A DNA stretch of 64,000 nucleotides, taken from NCBI GenBank assembly GCA_023415495.1, contig JAEZKK010000012.1:15175-79174 (forward strand). Direction: 5' to 3'. How positions within the stretch are numbered: the stretch's first letter is position 1; every line of letters begins with the position of its first letter. Shown one piece after another: positions 34,304-42,944 of this stretch. The stretch comes from Bacteroidota bacterium (lineage in GTDB: Bacteria > Bacteroidota > Bacteroidia > Bacteroidales > P3). The position numbers and the translations under genes are program-made. A model generated the notes under the pieces. The model saw only the letters and a list, made by a program, of their open reading frames with translations. It had not been told where the DNA came from and ran no database searches.

Positions 34304-35296
34304 ATGATTTTTCAAAGGAAACACTATGTATATTTATCAGTATTAAGCCTTTTAGTTATTCTACTAAGCTTATTAGGATTAGCAATTGGCAGTGTTAAGG
34401 TCGATATTTTAGCATATTTCCTCAATAGTGCTGACCCTACTTCAAACTATATAATAACTAATATAAGACTTCCAAGAGTAATTATGTGCTTATTGACAGG
34501 AGCAGGATTAGCTGTTTGTGGCTCTGCTTATCAGGCAATATTTCGCAATCCTTTGTCTGACCCTTATATCCTTGGTGTTAGTTCTGGTGCTTCTCTTGGT
34601 GCGTCAATTGCTATTGTCTTGGGGCTTGAAACATATTTCTTTGGAATAAGTGGATTTGCTTTTGGAATTGCATTGCTGACTGTTTGGATAATCGTTCGTT
34701 TGGCTTCTGTTGGTAATAGACTTCATAATACAACTCTTTTGCTTTCTGGTATTTCTATTAATTTTCTTATGGCTGCTATTATCTCCCTACTTATGATAAT
34801 GAATAAGGAAAGTATGGATAAGATAATTTTCTGGACTATGGGCTCAATGTCTTCTGTAAGATATAATGATTTATGGATAGTTTTTGCATTTGTATTTATT
34901 GGGGTAATAGTAATTAGAATATTTGCGAAGGAATTGAATGTGCTTTTAACTGGTAACGATACTGCAAGAAGTCTTGGAGTGGATGTTGAAAAAACAAAAA
35001 AGATAATATTATTTTTCTCAACTTTAATGATAGCTGTTATTGTTTCTTATTGTGGAGTTATAGGTTTTATTGGTTTAATAGTTCCTCATATTACAAGATT
35101 ATTAGTAGGTTCGGATAATAGAAAGATAATACCTTTCTCAATATTTGGAGGTATGATTTTTACTCTTTTGGCAGATATTATTTCTCGCACACTTATTCCT
35201 CCTGGAGAAATCCCACTTGGAGCAATTACCTCAATTGTAGGAGCTCCATTCTTTATCTTCCTGTTGTATAACGCTAAAAAGAAACTAAACCCATGA
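34304..35296 (+). CDS. FecCD/BtuC-type ABC transporter permease
   Basis: The 330-residue protein is a typical BtuC/FecCD permease with about ten membrane helices and family motifs RLPRVIMCLLTGAGLAVCGS, AIFRNPLSDPYILGVSSGAS and GFIGLIVPHITRLLVG. It moves cobalamin, haem or ferric siderophores across the inner membrane with the ATPase and binding protein encoded next. Its last codons overlap the ATPase start by four bases (ATGATAA), indicating translational coupling. Cobalamin is favoured by the B12 genes elsewhere in the window but not proven. Confidence 0.9.
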   Translation: MIFQRKHYVYLSVLSLLVILLSLLGLAIGSVKVDILAYFLNSADPTSNYIITNIRLPRVIMCLLTGAGLAVCGSAYQAIFRNPLSDPYILGVSSGASLGASIAIVLGLETYFFGISGFAFGIALLTVWIIVRLASVGNRLHNTTLLLSGISINFLMAAIISLLMIMNKESMDKIIFWTMGSMSSVRYNDLWIVFAFVFIGVIVIRIFAKELNVLLTGNDTARSLGVDVEKTKKIILFFSTLMIAVIVSYCGVIGFIGLIVPHITRLLVGSDNRKIIPFSIFGGMIFTLLADIISRTLIPPGEIPLGAITSIVGAPFFIFLLYNAKKKLNP

Positions 35297-36054
35297 TAAT
35301 AGAAGTAAAAAACCTTAGTTATAAGGCAGGAGAAAAAACTATTTTATCCGATATTAACTTTTCTTTAAAAGCTGGTGGTTTTTATATAGTCTTGGGAAGA
35401 AACGGTTCGGGAAAGACTACTCTTTTGAAATCCCTTTCTAAAAGTATAATTATTGAGGATAAAAAAGTGTTTATCAATAATGAGGATATTAATAATTACT
35501 CTCCAAAACGCTTGGCAAAACAATTGTCAATAGTTCCTCAACATACCGAATTCCTTTTCGATTTCTCTGCTTTTCAAATTGTAATGATGGGAAGAATGCC
35601 TTATCAAAAACTATTACAAACCGATTCATCAAAGGATTTTGAGATTGTAAAGGAATCGATGCAAAGCACAAATACATGGCATTTAAGAAATCAATCAATA
35701 AAACAATTAAGTGGTGGAGAATTGCAAAGAGTAATTATTGCAAGGGCTCTAACTCAAAAGACTCCAATTATTTTGCTCGATGAACCTATATCCAACTTAG
35801 ATATTAAACATCAGTTTGAAATAATGGAACTATTGAAAAAGATTAATAATGAAAGACAAACAACTATATTCCTAATCCTTCACGATTTAAATCTTGCATA
35901 TAAATACGGAGATGAAATACTTATTATGGAGTCTGGTAAGCTAAAGCTATTTGGCGATAAACAAGATATACTTAACACTCAAAACATTGAGGATATCTTT
36001 AAAGTTAATGCAAATATAGTTGATAATTCATATATCAATATTACAAAAATATAG
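35293..36054 (+). CDS. BtuD/FecE-type ABC transporter ATP-binding protein
   Basis: The 253-residue ATPase has Walker A VLGRNGSGKTTLLKSLS (about 33-49), signature LSGGELQRVIIARAL (about 140-154), Walker B PIILLDEPISNLD and the switch His in ILHDLNLAYKYGD. It overlaps the permease gene by four bases and ends three bases before the binding-protein gene, so the three form a single operon. It powers the BtuCDF-like importer. Confidence 0.9.
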   Translation: MIIEVKNLSYKAGEKTILSDINFSLKAGGFYIVLGRNGSGKTTLLKSLSKSIIIEDKKVFINNEDINNYSPKRLAKQLSIVPQHTEFLFDFSAFQIVMMGRMPYQKLLQTDSSKDFEIVKESMQSTNTWHLRNQSIKQLSGGELQRVIIARALTQKTPIILLDEPISNLDIKHQFEIMELLKKINNERQTTIFLILHDLNLAYKYGDEILIMESGKLKLFGDKQDILNTQNIEDIFKVNANIVDNSYINITKI

Positions 36055-36057
36055 TTT

Positions 36058-36960
36058 ATGTATAGATTTATAAAGTTTTTCTTGTTAGCTATTATCATAT
36101 TTTCTTTTTCTTCATGCAATAAGAACTCAAAAGATAAGAACAATAGCAATCAAGACTATATTCTTAAATTAAAAGATACTTATGGTCAGGAAATAAAACT
36201 AAAAACCCTTCCAAAAAGGATTATCTCCCTCTCACCTGCCATTACTGAACTTGTATTTGAATTAGAATCGGGCTATAAATTAATAGGTAGAACTGATTTT
36301 TGCAATTATCCAGAGGATAGTGTTAAGAATATTCCAACTGTTGGAGGGATAAATAATGCGAGCATAGAAATGATAATTAGTCTTAAACCTGATTTAGTTA
36401 TTACCTCTTCAATATTTACCAAATCAATGTCTCAAACTATTCAAAATGCAGGTATACAAATAATATCTCTTCCTGAGAAACCAGAAATTCAAGGATTGTA
36501 TGAAACACTAAATACACTTGGAAAGATTTTGGATAAAGAGGAGAAATCGAAAGAGATAATTGATAATTTCAAAGCTTCTTTAAATAATATTACTTCTTCA
36601 CGAATTAATAAATCAATAAAACCTAAGGTTTACTATGTAATCCAATATGGTGTTGGAGGAGATTTCTCTGCTGGGGAAAATACTTTTATTAATGAGATAA
36701 TAGAACTATCTGGTGGAGAAAATATTGCTAAAAAGACTAAGAATTGGAGCTTTTCTAAGGAAGAGATATTTGCTAATCAGCCAGATTATATTTTTCTAAG
36801 AAAAGAGGATTCAGCACAATTTGTAAAGACTCATCCTTACAATACACTCAATGCAGTAAAGAATAAAAGAGTCTATGGAATAGAAAGTTCTTGGATGGAT
36901 ATTCAATCCTCAAGAACTTTAAAAGCAATAGAATATATCTCTAATATAATTAATAAGTAG
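36058..36960 (+). CDS. BtuF-like substrate-binding lipoprotein
   Basis: The 300-residue protein starts with a lipoprotein signal (IIFSFSSC, Cys about residue 20). The type III binding-protein fold shows PKRIISLSPAITELVFEL (about 53-70), GRTDFCNYPEDSVKNIPTVG (about 78-97) and SLKPDLVITSS near 110. The TDxCxYP motif is common in cobalamin and related iron-complex binding proteins. It would deliver ligand to the permease encoded upstream. The gene ends two bases from the convergent rlmD. Confidence 0.87.
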   Translation: MYRFIKFFLLAIIIFSFSSCNKNSKDKNNSNQDYILKLKDTYGQEIKLKTLPKRIISLSPAITELVFELESGYKLIGRTDFCNYPEDSVKNIPTVGGINNASIEMIISLKPDLVITSSIFTKSMSQTIQNAGIQIISLPEKPEIQGLYETLNTLGKILDKEEKSKEIIDNFKASLNNITSSRINKSIKPKVYYVIQYGVGGDFSAGENTFINEIIELSGGENIAKKTKNWSFSKEEIFANQPDYIFLRKEDSAQFVKTHPYNTLNAVKNKRVYGIESSWMDIQSSRTLKAIEYISNIINK

Positions 36961-36962
36961 GA

Positions 36963-38393
36963 TTATCTTAAAACCAATTCAACTATATTCTCAATATGAT
37001 GAGTATGAGGGAACATATCTACTGGTTGAATCCTTTTAATATCATAAAGGCTTGATAATTGAGAAAGGTCTCTTGCTTGTGTAGCAGGATTGCAACTAAT
37101 ATATACAATGTTTTTAGCCCCAATTTCCAAAAGCATATTTACAACCTTCTCTCCCATACCAGCTCTTGGAGGGTCAGTAATTATCAAATCAGGTTTTCCA
37201 TGCTTTTCAACAAATTCCTTATCTAAAATCTTTGCAATATCCCCTGCATAAAATTCCGTATTTGTTAATCCATTCTCTATTGCATTTGCCTTTGCATCCT
37301 CAATAGCCATATCTACATATTCTATACCCACAACCCTATTTACATAAGGAGAAACAAAGCTTGCAATACTACCAATACCTGTATATAAATCATAAACAGT
37401 CATATCTTTGTTTAGATTAGCAAACTCAGCAGCTTTAGAATAAAGTTTATATGCTTGAAGAGAATTGGTTTGGTAAAAACTCTTTGCTCCAATCTTAAAT
37501 CTCAACTCCTTACCTCCTTCCTTAAAGGCTGGCATATATTCTGTTATATGGTCTTTACCTTTATAAACAAGGATATCCTGGTCGTAAAGAGTATCGTTAA
37601 ATTTTGAATTAATACAATACATTAAAGAAGTAATCTCTGGGAATTTGATTCCAAGAGTTTCTAATAAAGGAAAGATTTCATCACTCATTTCTGCAAAAAC
37701 AACAATAACCATTAGCTCATCCTTGTCGGTAGAACGAATAATTACATTTCTAAGTAGTCCTGAATGATTTCTAATATCGTAATAGCTAAGTTTTTTCTCT
37801 AATGAATATTCTCTTAAAAAGTTTCTTATTTGGTTGGAAGGTTCTCTTTGTAGGGCACAATACTTAATATCAATAACCTTATCGAAGAAACCTTGAATAT
37901 GGAATCCAAAGCCTTGTCTTGGAATGTTTTCCTCTAAGGTTTTAATTTCTTCTTCAGTAAACCATCTTTTAGTAGAAAAAGTGAATTCGAGTTTATTCCT
38001 ATAATAATAAATCTTATCAGAGCCAATAATAGGTTGAGCTCCACTTATATCAATATGTCCTATTCTTGAAAGATTATCTAATACTTGTTGCCCCTTAGCC
38101 TCTAACTGATATTTATAGTCAAGCATCTGCCATTTACATCCTCCACAAATTCCAAAGTGAGGACATTTTGTTTCAATTCTATTTGGAGAATACTTATGGA
38201 ACTTAATAGCTCTTGCCTCTGCATAGTTCTTCTTTTTCTTTATAATCTCCACATCAACAATATCTCCAGGGACAACAAAAGGAATAAAAATAACTAAATT
38301 ATCAACCTTAGCAATGGCTTTCCCCTCTGCTGCAATATCAATTATTTCAATATTCTCAATAAACTCTCTTTCTCTCGATTTCTTCCTTGCCAT
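36963..38393 (-). CDS. rlmD: 23S rRNA (uracil-5-)-methyltransferase RlmD
   Basis: The 476-residue protein has an N-terminal TRAM domain (about 10-65), an iron-sulfur cluster site CPHFGICGGC plus a distant Cys in DIKYCALQRE, and a C-terminal SAM-dependent methyltransferase. The latter has YDLYTGIGSIASFVS, ITDPPRAGMG and the catalytic-cysteine region YISCNPATQARDL. It methylates U1939-type positions of 23S rRNA. RlmD and the closely related RlmCD cannot be fully separated by eye. The next minus-strand gene upstream is rpmH, from which it is separated by a terminator. Confidence 0.9.
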   Translation of the reverse strand: MARKKSREREFIENIEIIDIAAEGKAIAKVDNLVIFIPFVVPGDIVDVEIIKKKKNYAEARAIKFHKYSPNRIETKCPHFGICGGCKWQMLDYKYQLEAKGQQVLDNLSRIGHIDISGAQPIIGSDKIYYYRNKLEFTFSTKRWFTEEEIKTLEENIPRQGFGFHIQGFFDKVIDIKYCALQREPSNQIRNFLREYSLEKKLSYYDIRNHSGLLRNVIIRSTDKDELMVIVVFAEMSDEIFPLLETLGIKFPEITSLMYCINSKFNDTLYDQDILVYKGKDHITEYMPAFKEGGKELRFKIGAKSFYQTNSLQAYKLYSKAAEFANLNKDMTVYDLYTGIGSIASFVSPYVNRVVGIEYVDMAIEDAKANAIENGLTNTEFYAGDIAKILDKEFVEKHGKPDLIITDPPRAGMGEKVVNMLLEIGAKNIVYISCNPATQARDLSQLSSLYDIKRIQPVDMFPHTHHIENIVELVLR

Positions 38394-38419
38394 AAGATTA
38401 AGACTAATATATTATACAT

Positions 38420-38462
38420 AAAAAAAAGAAGCCCTTGCCCGATTTTATCCAGCAATAGCTTC
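38420..38462 (-). terminator. Intrinsic terminator of rpmH
   Basis: Minus-strand GAAGCTATTGC and GCAAGGGCTTC form a hairpin followed by eight T residues. Confidence 0.8.
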
Positions 38463-38493
38463 TCTACAATTAATTTAGTTATGCTAAAATGAA

Positions 38494-38640
38494 TTATCTT
38501 TCGTCAGAAACAGTAAGTTTTCTTCTTCCGTTACGACGACGATTTGCCAATACTCTACGACCATTAGCTGTTGACATTCTTTTTCTAAATCCGTGTTTAT
38601 TAACTCTTTTTCTGCGTGAAGGTTGGTATGTTCTTTTCAT
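38494..38640 (-). CDS. rpmH: 50S ribosomal protein L34
   Basis: This 48-codon gene encodes a complete L34: it begins MKRTYQPSRRKRVNKHGFRK, continues RMSTANGRRVLANRRRNGRR and ends KLTVSDER. The size, the very basic composition and the fixed KHGF and TANGRRVL motifs leave little doubt. It is easily overlooked because of its length. A minus-strand TATTTTTG element lies 32 bases upstream and a terminator follows, so it is a single-gene unit. The rnpA gene that follows rpmH in many bacteria is not here; rlmD is. Confidence 0.97.
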   Translation of the reverse strand: MKRTYQPSRRKRVNKHGFRKRMSTANGRRVLANRRRNGRRKLTVSDER

Positions 38641-38672
38641 CTTATTACTTTGTTTTTCTGATTTTCAGTTTG

Positions 38673-38680
38673 CAAAAATA
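38673..38680 (-). promoter_or_regulatory. -7 promoter element for rpmH (TATTTTTG)
   Basis: Perfect minus-strand TAnnTTTG, 32 bases before the rpmH start. Confidence 0.65.
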
Positions 38681-38773
38681 CAAATTATTTCTAATCTAGC
38701 AAACAAAAATGCCTATTTTTTTATTTTTATAAATGTTTTTTACTTGACTCTTTAGTATTTCAAAAGATTGCCT

Positions 38774-38781
38774 TATATTTG
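38774..38781 (+). promoter_or_regulatory. -7 promoter element (TATATTTG)
   Basis: Perfect TAnnTTTG, 36 bases before the ATG at 38818. It shows that in-frame TTG codons farther upstream are not the start. Confidence 0.65.
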
Positions 38782-38817
38782 CAATTCGTTTTAAGAGTAA
38801 AAACACGAAGAAAACAA

Positions 38818-39522
38818 ATGGATAAACACTATATAAATAGATTAATGCAATTAAGAGATGAAGAATTTGACCTTCAGATTCTCTTAACAGTTTCTCGTTT
38901 AATAGAAAGATATCCATATTTCTCTCTTCTATATGTTTTTAAAGTAAAAGCTGAGAAAGTCTTAAATAGAGATTATTCAAATTCTCTTTCACAAGCAAGT
39001 GTTTATTTTTCAAATCGACTTAAATTAAAGGATATTATCAATTCATCTAATCATAATAATATTATTCATACTAATAATGAAGAAAATGAAATTGAAGAAA
39101 TTGATAATCTCACTAAAATCAATCAAAAGATTGATGAATTAAAAAAGGACTTTGAAAATATTGGATTTGAAAACAAGATTACAACAATTATTCCTGATAT
39201 TATTAGGGAGATTGATTCTTATTCAGAACCTGATTTAAGTGATAACCCAACCAAGGAAGAATTAATAGAGAGATTCCTTCAAATAGAAAATCCAAAGGTA
39301 AAATCCCTTGAATTATCCCCAATAGATGAGATTTCTGTAAATGAAATTGTAAAAAAAAGTGTGGATAAAGAATTTAAATATGTTACTGAAACAATGGCTG
39401 ATATCTTCCTAAAACAAGGTCATAAGGAGAAGGCAATTGAAATTTATAACAAATTAATTTTGGCTAATCCAGAAAAAAGTACTTACTTTGCAAATCGAAT
39501 TGAAGAAATAAAAAGAAACTAA
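38818..39522 (+). CDS. Conserved-looking cytoplasmic protein, function unknown
   Basis: The start at 38818 (MDKHYINRLMQLRDEEFDLQ) is set by the promoter element at 38774. The 234-residue protein has no signal peptide or membrane segment. Residues 1-75 are helical, the middle is acidic and low-complexity, and the last 50 residues resemble one TPR-like unit (ADIFLKQGHKEKAIEIYNKL, LANPEKSTYFANRIEEI). Proteins of this plan next to secG occur in Bacteroidota, but I cannot name a function. It ends 15 bases before secG and probably shares its transcript. Confidence 0.75.
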   Translation: MDKHYINRLMQLRDEEFDLQILLTVSRLIERYPYFSLLYVFKVKAEKVLNRDYSNSLSQASVYFSNRLKLKDIINSSNHNNIIHTNNEENEIEEIDNLTKINQKIDELKKDFENIGFENKITTIIPDIIREIDSYSEPDLSDNPTKEELIERFLQIENPKVKSLELSPIDEISVNEIVKKSVDKEFKYVTETMADIFLKQGHKEKAIEIYNKLILANPEKSTYFANRIEEIKRN

Positions 39523-39537
39523 AATAACTAATTGTAT

Positions 39538-39861
39538 ATGTTCGTTGTTATATCTGTTTTAATAATTATAGTTTGTTTAATACTTGCTTTAGTAGTATTA
39601 GTACAAAATAGTAAAGGTGGTGGATTAGCTGCAAACTTTCAATCTCAAAGTCAAATAATGGGAGTTAGAAAGACGGCAGATTTCTTAGAAAAAGCTACAT
39701 GGGGTTTATCAATAGCTCTTTTAGTACTTTGTCTTGCTGCTACTTTTATGTTACCAAGCAATAATATACAAACAAATCCAAACACTGAACTAAATCCTAA
39801 CGCTGTGCAAACTACATTACCGACTGCACCGGCTGCACCAGCAGCTCCGATTCAAAAATAA
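39538..39861 (+). CDS. secG: Preprotein translocase subunit SecG
   Basis: The 107-residue protein starts at the ATG at 39538 (MFVVISVLIIIVCLILALVV); the TTG two codons earlier is less likely. It has two membrane helices (about 3-22 and 55-75) around the conserved loop VLVQNSKGGGLAANF, matching SecG. It stabilises the SecYEG translocon. The C-terminus is an Asn-, Pro- and Ala-rich tail (PTAPAAPAAPIQK), longer than in E. coli but usual in this phylum. A strong terminator follows. Confidence 0.93.
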   Translation: MFVVISVLIIIVCLILALVVLVQNSKGGGLAANFQSQSQIMGVRKTADFLEKATWGLSIALLVLCLAATFMLPSNNIQTNPNTELNPNAVQTTLPTAPAAPAAPIQK

Positions 39862-39894
39862 TTTTAATAATTATTTTTTCATAACTTGGTTTTT

Positions 39895-39927
39895 AGAGCT
39901 GTCAATTAATTTTGGCAGCTCTTTTTT
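39895..39927 (+). terminator. Intrinsic terminator after secG
   Basis: AGAGCTG (39895-39901) pairs with CAGCTCT (39916-39922), followed by a T run. Confidence 0.88.
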
Positions 39928-39949
39928 TATGTCTAAATATAATCTTTGT

Positions 39950-39964
39950 CTGACTTTTTGTCAG
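39950..39964. promoter_or_regulatory. Perfect 5-bp inverted repeat upstream of groES
   Basis: CTGAC-TTTTT-GTCAG sits just after an AATCTTTG sequence that resembles a -7 element, 120 bases before groES. It could be an operator for heat-shock control or a small hairpin. The classical CIRCE element (TTAGCACTC-N9-GAGTGCTAA) is absent between 39928 and 40083. Confidence 0.35.
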
Positions 39965-40083
39965 CAATCTACCCTATTTCTTATTTGGCATATTTTTTAA
40001 TAGAAGAGGATTTGTGTTAGTAATACACAGAGAATCGAAATAAGAAATTTATAAATATACTAATAACTAAAAACATTAAACAC

Positions 40084-40362
40084 ATGGGAAACATTAACGT
40101 AAAGCCATTAGCTGATAGGGTTTTGGTAAAACCCGCAGCTGCAGAACAAAAAACAGCAGCAGGTATTATAATACCAGATACAGCAAAGGAAAAACCAATG
40201 AGAGGTGAAATCATTGCTGTTGGTCAAGGCAAAAAAGATGAGCCAATGACAGTTAAGGTTGGAGATAAGGTTCTCTACGGTAAATATTCAGGAACAGAAA
40301 TCAATATTGATGGAGAAGATTTCTTGATTATGAAAGAAAGTGATATTTACGCAATTATCTAA
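40084..40362 (+). CDS. groES: Co-chaperonin GroES
   Basis: The 92-residue protein matches the whole GroES family: VKPLADRVLVKPAAAEQKTA at the start, the mobile loop, GIIIPDTAKEKPMRGEIIAV, VGDKVLYGKYSGTEI and the ESDIYAII end. It caps the GroEL chamber. It is 44 bases upstream of groEL in the usual operon. Confidence 0.98.
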   Translation: MGNINVKPLADRVLVKPAAAEQKTAAGIIIPDTAKEKPMRGEIIAVGQGKKDEPMTVKVGDKVLYGKYSGTEINIDGEDFLIMKESDIYAII

Positions 40363-40406
40363 AAAATCTAAGAAAGAACAACTAAGAAATTAAAACAAAA
40401 AGTATT

Positions 40407-42038
40407 ATGGCAAAAGATATAGTATTTAATAGAGACGCAAGAGAACAATTACGCATAGGTGTTGATGCTCTTGCAGATGCAGTAAAGGTTACATTAGGAC
40501 CTAAGGGAAGAAATGTAATTATTGACAAAAAGTTTGGGGCACCTCATATTACTAAGGACGGAGTTTCGGTAGCAAAAGAAATTGAACTAAAAGATGCTAT
40601 TCCAAATATGGGAGCACAATTAGTAAAAGAAGTGGCTTCTAAGACTGCAGACCAAGCTGGAGATGGAACAACAACAGCTACAGTACTTGCTCAAATAATT
40701 GTAAATACTGGTTTAAAAAACGTAACCTCAGGAGCAAACCCAATGGATTTGAAAAGAGGGATTGACAAAGCAGTTACAAAGGTTATTGAAGACCTTAAAA
40801 AACAAAGCCGTGAAATTGGAGATTCTCAAGAACAGGTTAAGCAAGTTGCAAGTATTTCTGCTAATAATGATCCATTTATTGGTGAAATGATTGCTGAGGC
40901 AATGGATAAGGTAAAGAAAGAAGGAGTAATTACAATTGAAGAGGCAAAAGGATTGGAAACAACTGTAAATGTTGTTGAAGGTATGCAGTTCGATAGAGGG
41001 TATCTTTCTCCATACTTTGTAACTGATACAGAAAAAATGGAAGTAGTTTATGAAAATCCATTTATTCTTATCTATGACAAAAAGATTTCTAATATGAAGG
41101 AATTCCTACCAGTACTTGAAAAAGTAGTACAAACTGGAAGACCATTATTAATCATTGCAGAAGATTTAGACGGAGAAGCATTAGCAACATTGGTTGTTAA
41201 CCGTTTAAGAGGTTCATTAAAGATAGTAGCTGTGAAGGCTCCTGGATTTGGTGACAGAAGAAAAGAAATGCTTGAAGATGTTGCAATCCTTACTGGTGGT
41301 ACTGTAATATCTGAAGAAAAAGGATATAAATTAGATGAAGCAGATTTAGACCTATTAGGAACTGCAGCTAAGATTACTGTTGATAAAGATAATACAACAA
41401 TTGTATCTGGAGCTGGAGAAAAAGATATGATTAATGCAAGAGTTAATCAAATTAAGGCACAAATCGAAAAAACTACATCTGATTACGACAGAGAAAAACT
41501 TCAAGAAAGATTAGCAAAACTTGCTGGTGGTGTTGCAGTAATCTATGTTGGAGCCGCATCAGAGGTTGAAATGAAAGAAAAGAAAGACCGTTTCGACGAT
41601 GCACTTCATGCAACAAGAGCAGCACTTGAAGAAGGTATTATCCCTGGAGGTGGAGTTGCATACATTAGAGCAATCAAAGCACTTGACAATTTCAAAGGCG
41701 AAAACGATGACGAAACAACAGGTATTCAAATAGTACGTCGTGCGTTAGAAGAACCTCTTCGTCAAATTGTTGAAAACGCAGGAATTGAAGGTTCGGTAGT
41801 TGTAAATAAGGTGAAAGAATTAGAGGGCGACTTTGGATTCAACGCAAGAACTGAGGTATATGAAAATCTTAGAGATGCAGGAGTAATCGACCCTACTAAG
41901 GTAACACGTATAGCCCTTGAAAATGCAGCATCAATTGCATCAATGATACTAACCACAGAATGTGTATTATCAGAAATCAAAGAAGAAACCCCAGCAATGC
42001 CAGCACCACCAATGGGCGGCATGGGTGGAATGTACTAA
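40407..42038 (+). CDS. groEL: Chaperonin GroEL
   Basis: The 543-residue protein is a canonical 60-kDa chaperonin. It has LGPKGRNVIIDKKFGAPHIT and the ATP-site GDGTTTATVLA in the equatorial domain, the apical substrate-binding region in the middle, AALEEGIIPGGGVAYIRA near 405 and a Gly-Met tail (PMGGMGGMY). It folds cytosolic proteins with GroES. A terminator follows. Confidence 0.98.
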   Translation: MAKDIVFNRDAREQLRIGVDALADAVKVTLGPKGRNVIIDKKFGAPHITKDGVSVAKEIELKDAIPNMGAQLVKEVASKTADQAGDGTTTATVLAQIIVNTGLKNVTSGANPMDLKRGIDKAVTKVIEDLKKQSREIGDSQEQVKQVASISANNDPFIGEMIAEAMDKVKKEGVITIEEAKGLETTVNVVEGMQFDRGYLSPYFVTDTEKMEVVYENPFILIYDKKISNMKEFLPVLEKVVQTGRPLLIIAEDLDGEALATLVVNRLRGSLKIVAVKAPGFGDRRKEMLEDVAILTGGTVISEEKGYKLDEADLDLLGTAAKITVDKDNTTIVSGAGEKDMINARVNQIKAQIEKTTSDYDREKLQERLAKLAGGVAVIYVGAASEVEMKEKKDRFDDALHATRAALEEGIIPGGGVAYIRAIKALDNFKGENDDETTGIQIVRRALEEPLRQIVENAGIEGSVVVNKVKELEGDFGFNARTEVYENLRDAGVIDPTKVTRIALENAASIASMILTTECVLSEIKEETPAMPAPPMGGMGGMY

Positions 42039-42079
42039 ATCATAGATTGATTTTAAAATAATAGATTTAAACTTTAAAG

Positions 42080-42112
42080 ACCATCTCAATTTACTTTGAG
42101 GTGGTTTTTTTA
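42080..42112 (+). terminator. Intrinsic terminator after groEL
   Basis: ACCATCTCAA pairs with TTGAGGTGGT across a 6-base loop, followed by a T run. It lies eight bases from the 3' end of the convergent HU-family gene. Confidence 0.88.
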
Positions 42113-42119
42113 TTTGATA

Positions 42120-42545
42120 TTATTCCGAATATCTCTTACCTAAAGCTTTTTTCAATTTCTTATCGTAATTGGTGAATTTCACCTCCTTAAGTATTTTATT
42201 AAGCTTTTTTGTAGGGGTGAAAACTATCTTTGTAGCCCTAACCTTATCGGGAGAAATATCTTCTGGATTTTCGTATCCATCGCTTGAAACTGCAATACTA
42301 AAAGTGCCGATTTCACCAAAAGAAACTGAATCTCCTCCTATTAATTTACTGATTACTACCTCCTCATAATTTTTCAGAGTATTTATAACATCTCCTCTGC
42401 TTAGCGAGGATTTTTCATGTATTAAATCTGATATCATTTCAAGATTTATTACATCTCCTCTTCTTGAACATGCATAATACAATTCTTTTTCTTCTCCTAA
42501 AGCAGTTATAAACTTTTTTTTCCAGGTTCCATATTTTTTTGACAT
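42120..42545 (-). CDS. HU-family DNA-binding protein (long Bacteroidota type)
   Basis: The 141-residue protein resembles the HU-related histone-like proteins of this phylum: an N-terminal extension, then helices with SDLIHEKSSLSRGDVINTLK, the beta segment GDSVSFGEIGTFSIAVSS and VRATKIVFTPTKKLNKILKE, and a basic tail. These proteins bend or coat DNA. The gene converges with groEL. Its promoter was not clearly found in the AT-rich stretch upstream (42546-42680). Confidence 0.88.
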   Translation of the reverse strand: MSKKYGTWKKKFITALGEEKELYYACSRRGDVINLEMISDLIHEKSSLSRGDVINTLKNYEEVVISKLIGGDSVSFGEIGTFSIAVSSDGYENPEDISPDKVRATKIVFTPTKKLNKILKEVKFTNYDKKLKKALGKRYSE

Positions 42546-42680
42546 AATTGAAACAGATTTATATGATTAATAAATATAATTCTAATATAAAACATAGATT
42601 CTTAAACTAATAAATAGAAGCTATATATTATTAACTAATAAATTGGATTATTATTATTATTAATAAAGTATTTGGGTTTG

Positions 42681-42871
42681 ATAAATCAACTTTAAAGGGT
42701 AGATTAATCAAATCCTATGGGTAATTTAATCAAATAAAACAACATCAAGAATGCCATTCTTGAGCATTAAGAACCCCATTCTTGAGCGTCAAGAATGGGG
42801 TTCTTACATTAATAAAACTTAGTCCTTTTAACCCTAAGATTTGATTAATATAACCCTAAGATTTGATTAAT
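42681..42871. repeat. Phased word array E on a 22-bp lattice
   Basis: Words at 42681 (ATAAATCAACTT), 42703 (ATTAATCAAATC) and 42725 (TTTAATCAAATA) are followed by AAGAATGCCATTCTT (42747), AAGAACCCCATTCTT (42769) and AAGAATGGGGTTCTT (42791). GATTTGATTAAT lies at 42838 and 42860. Spacing is 22 bp between neighbours with one unfilled lattice point and a small phase slip. The three central words are strong 15-nt palindromes. The array ends before the gdhA terminator. Confidence 0.75.
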
Positions 42872-42884
42872 ATTAGTGAATAAA

Positions 42885-42915
42885 CAAAAAAAAGCGTCTC
42901 AGAAATGAGACGCTT
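42885..42915 (-). terminator. Intrinsic terminator of gdhA
   Basis: Minus-strand AAGCGTCTC and GAGACGCTT form a 9-bp stem (42892-42915) followed by a T run. Confidence 0.9.
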
Positions 42916-42944
42916 TAGTGTTTTATTCTTTTAAAAGGATTATC

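Noticed and set aside
38489..38755. Plus-strand open frame of 88 codons
   Set aside because: It is the antisense shadow of rpmH, whose L34 product is unmistakable on the minus strand.
39928..40083. CIRCE operator upstream of groES
   Set aside because: The consensus arms TTAGCACTC and GAGTGCTAA are not present.
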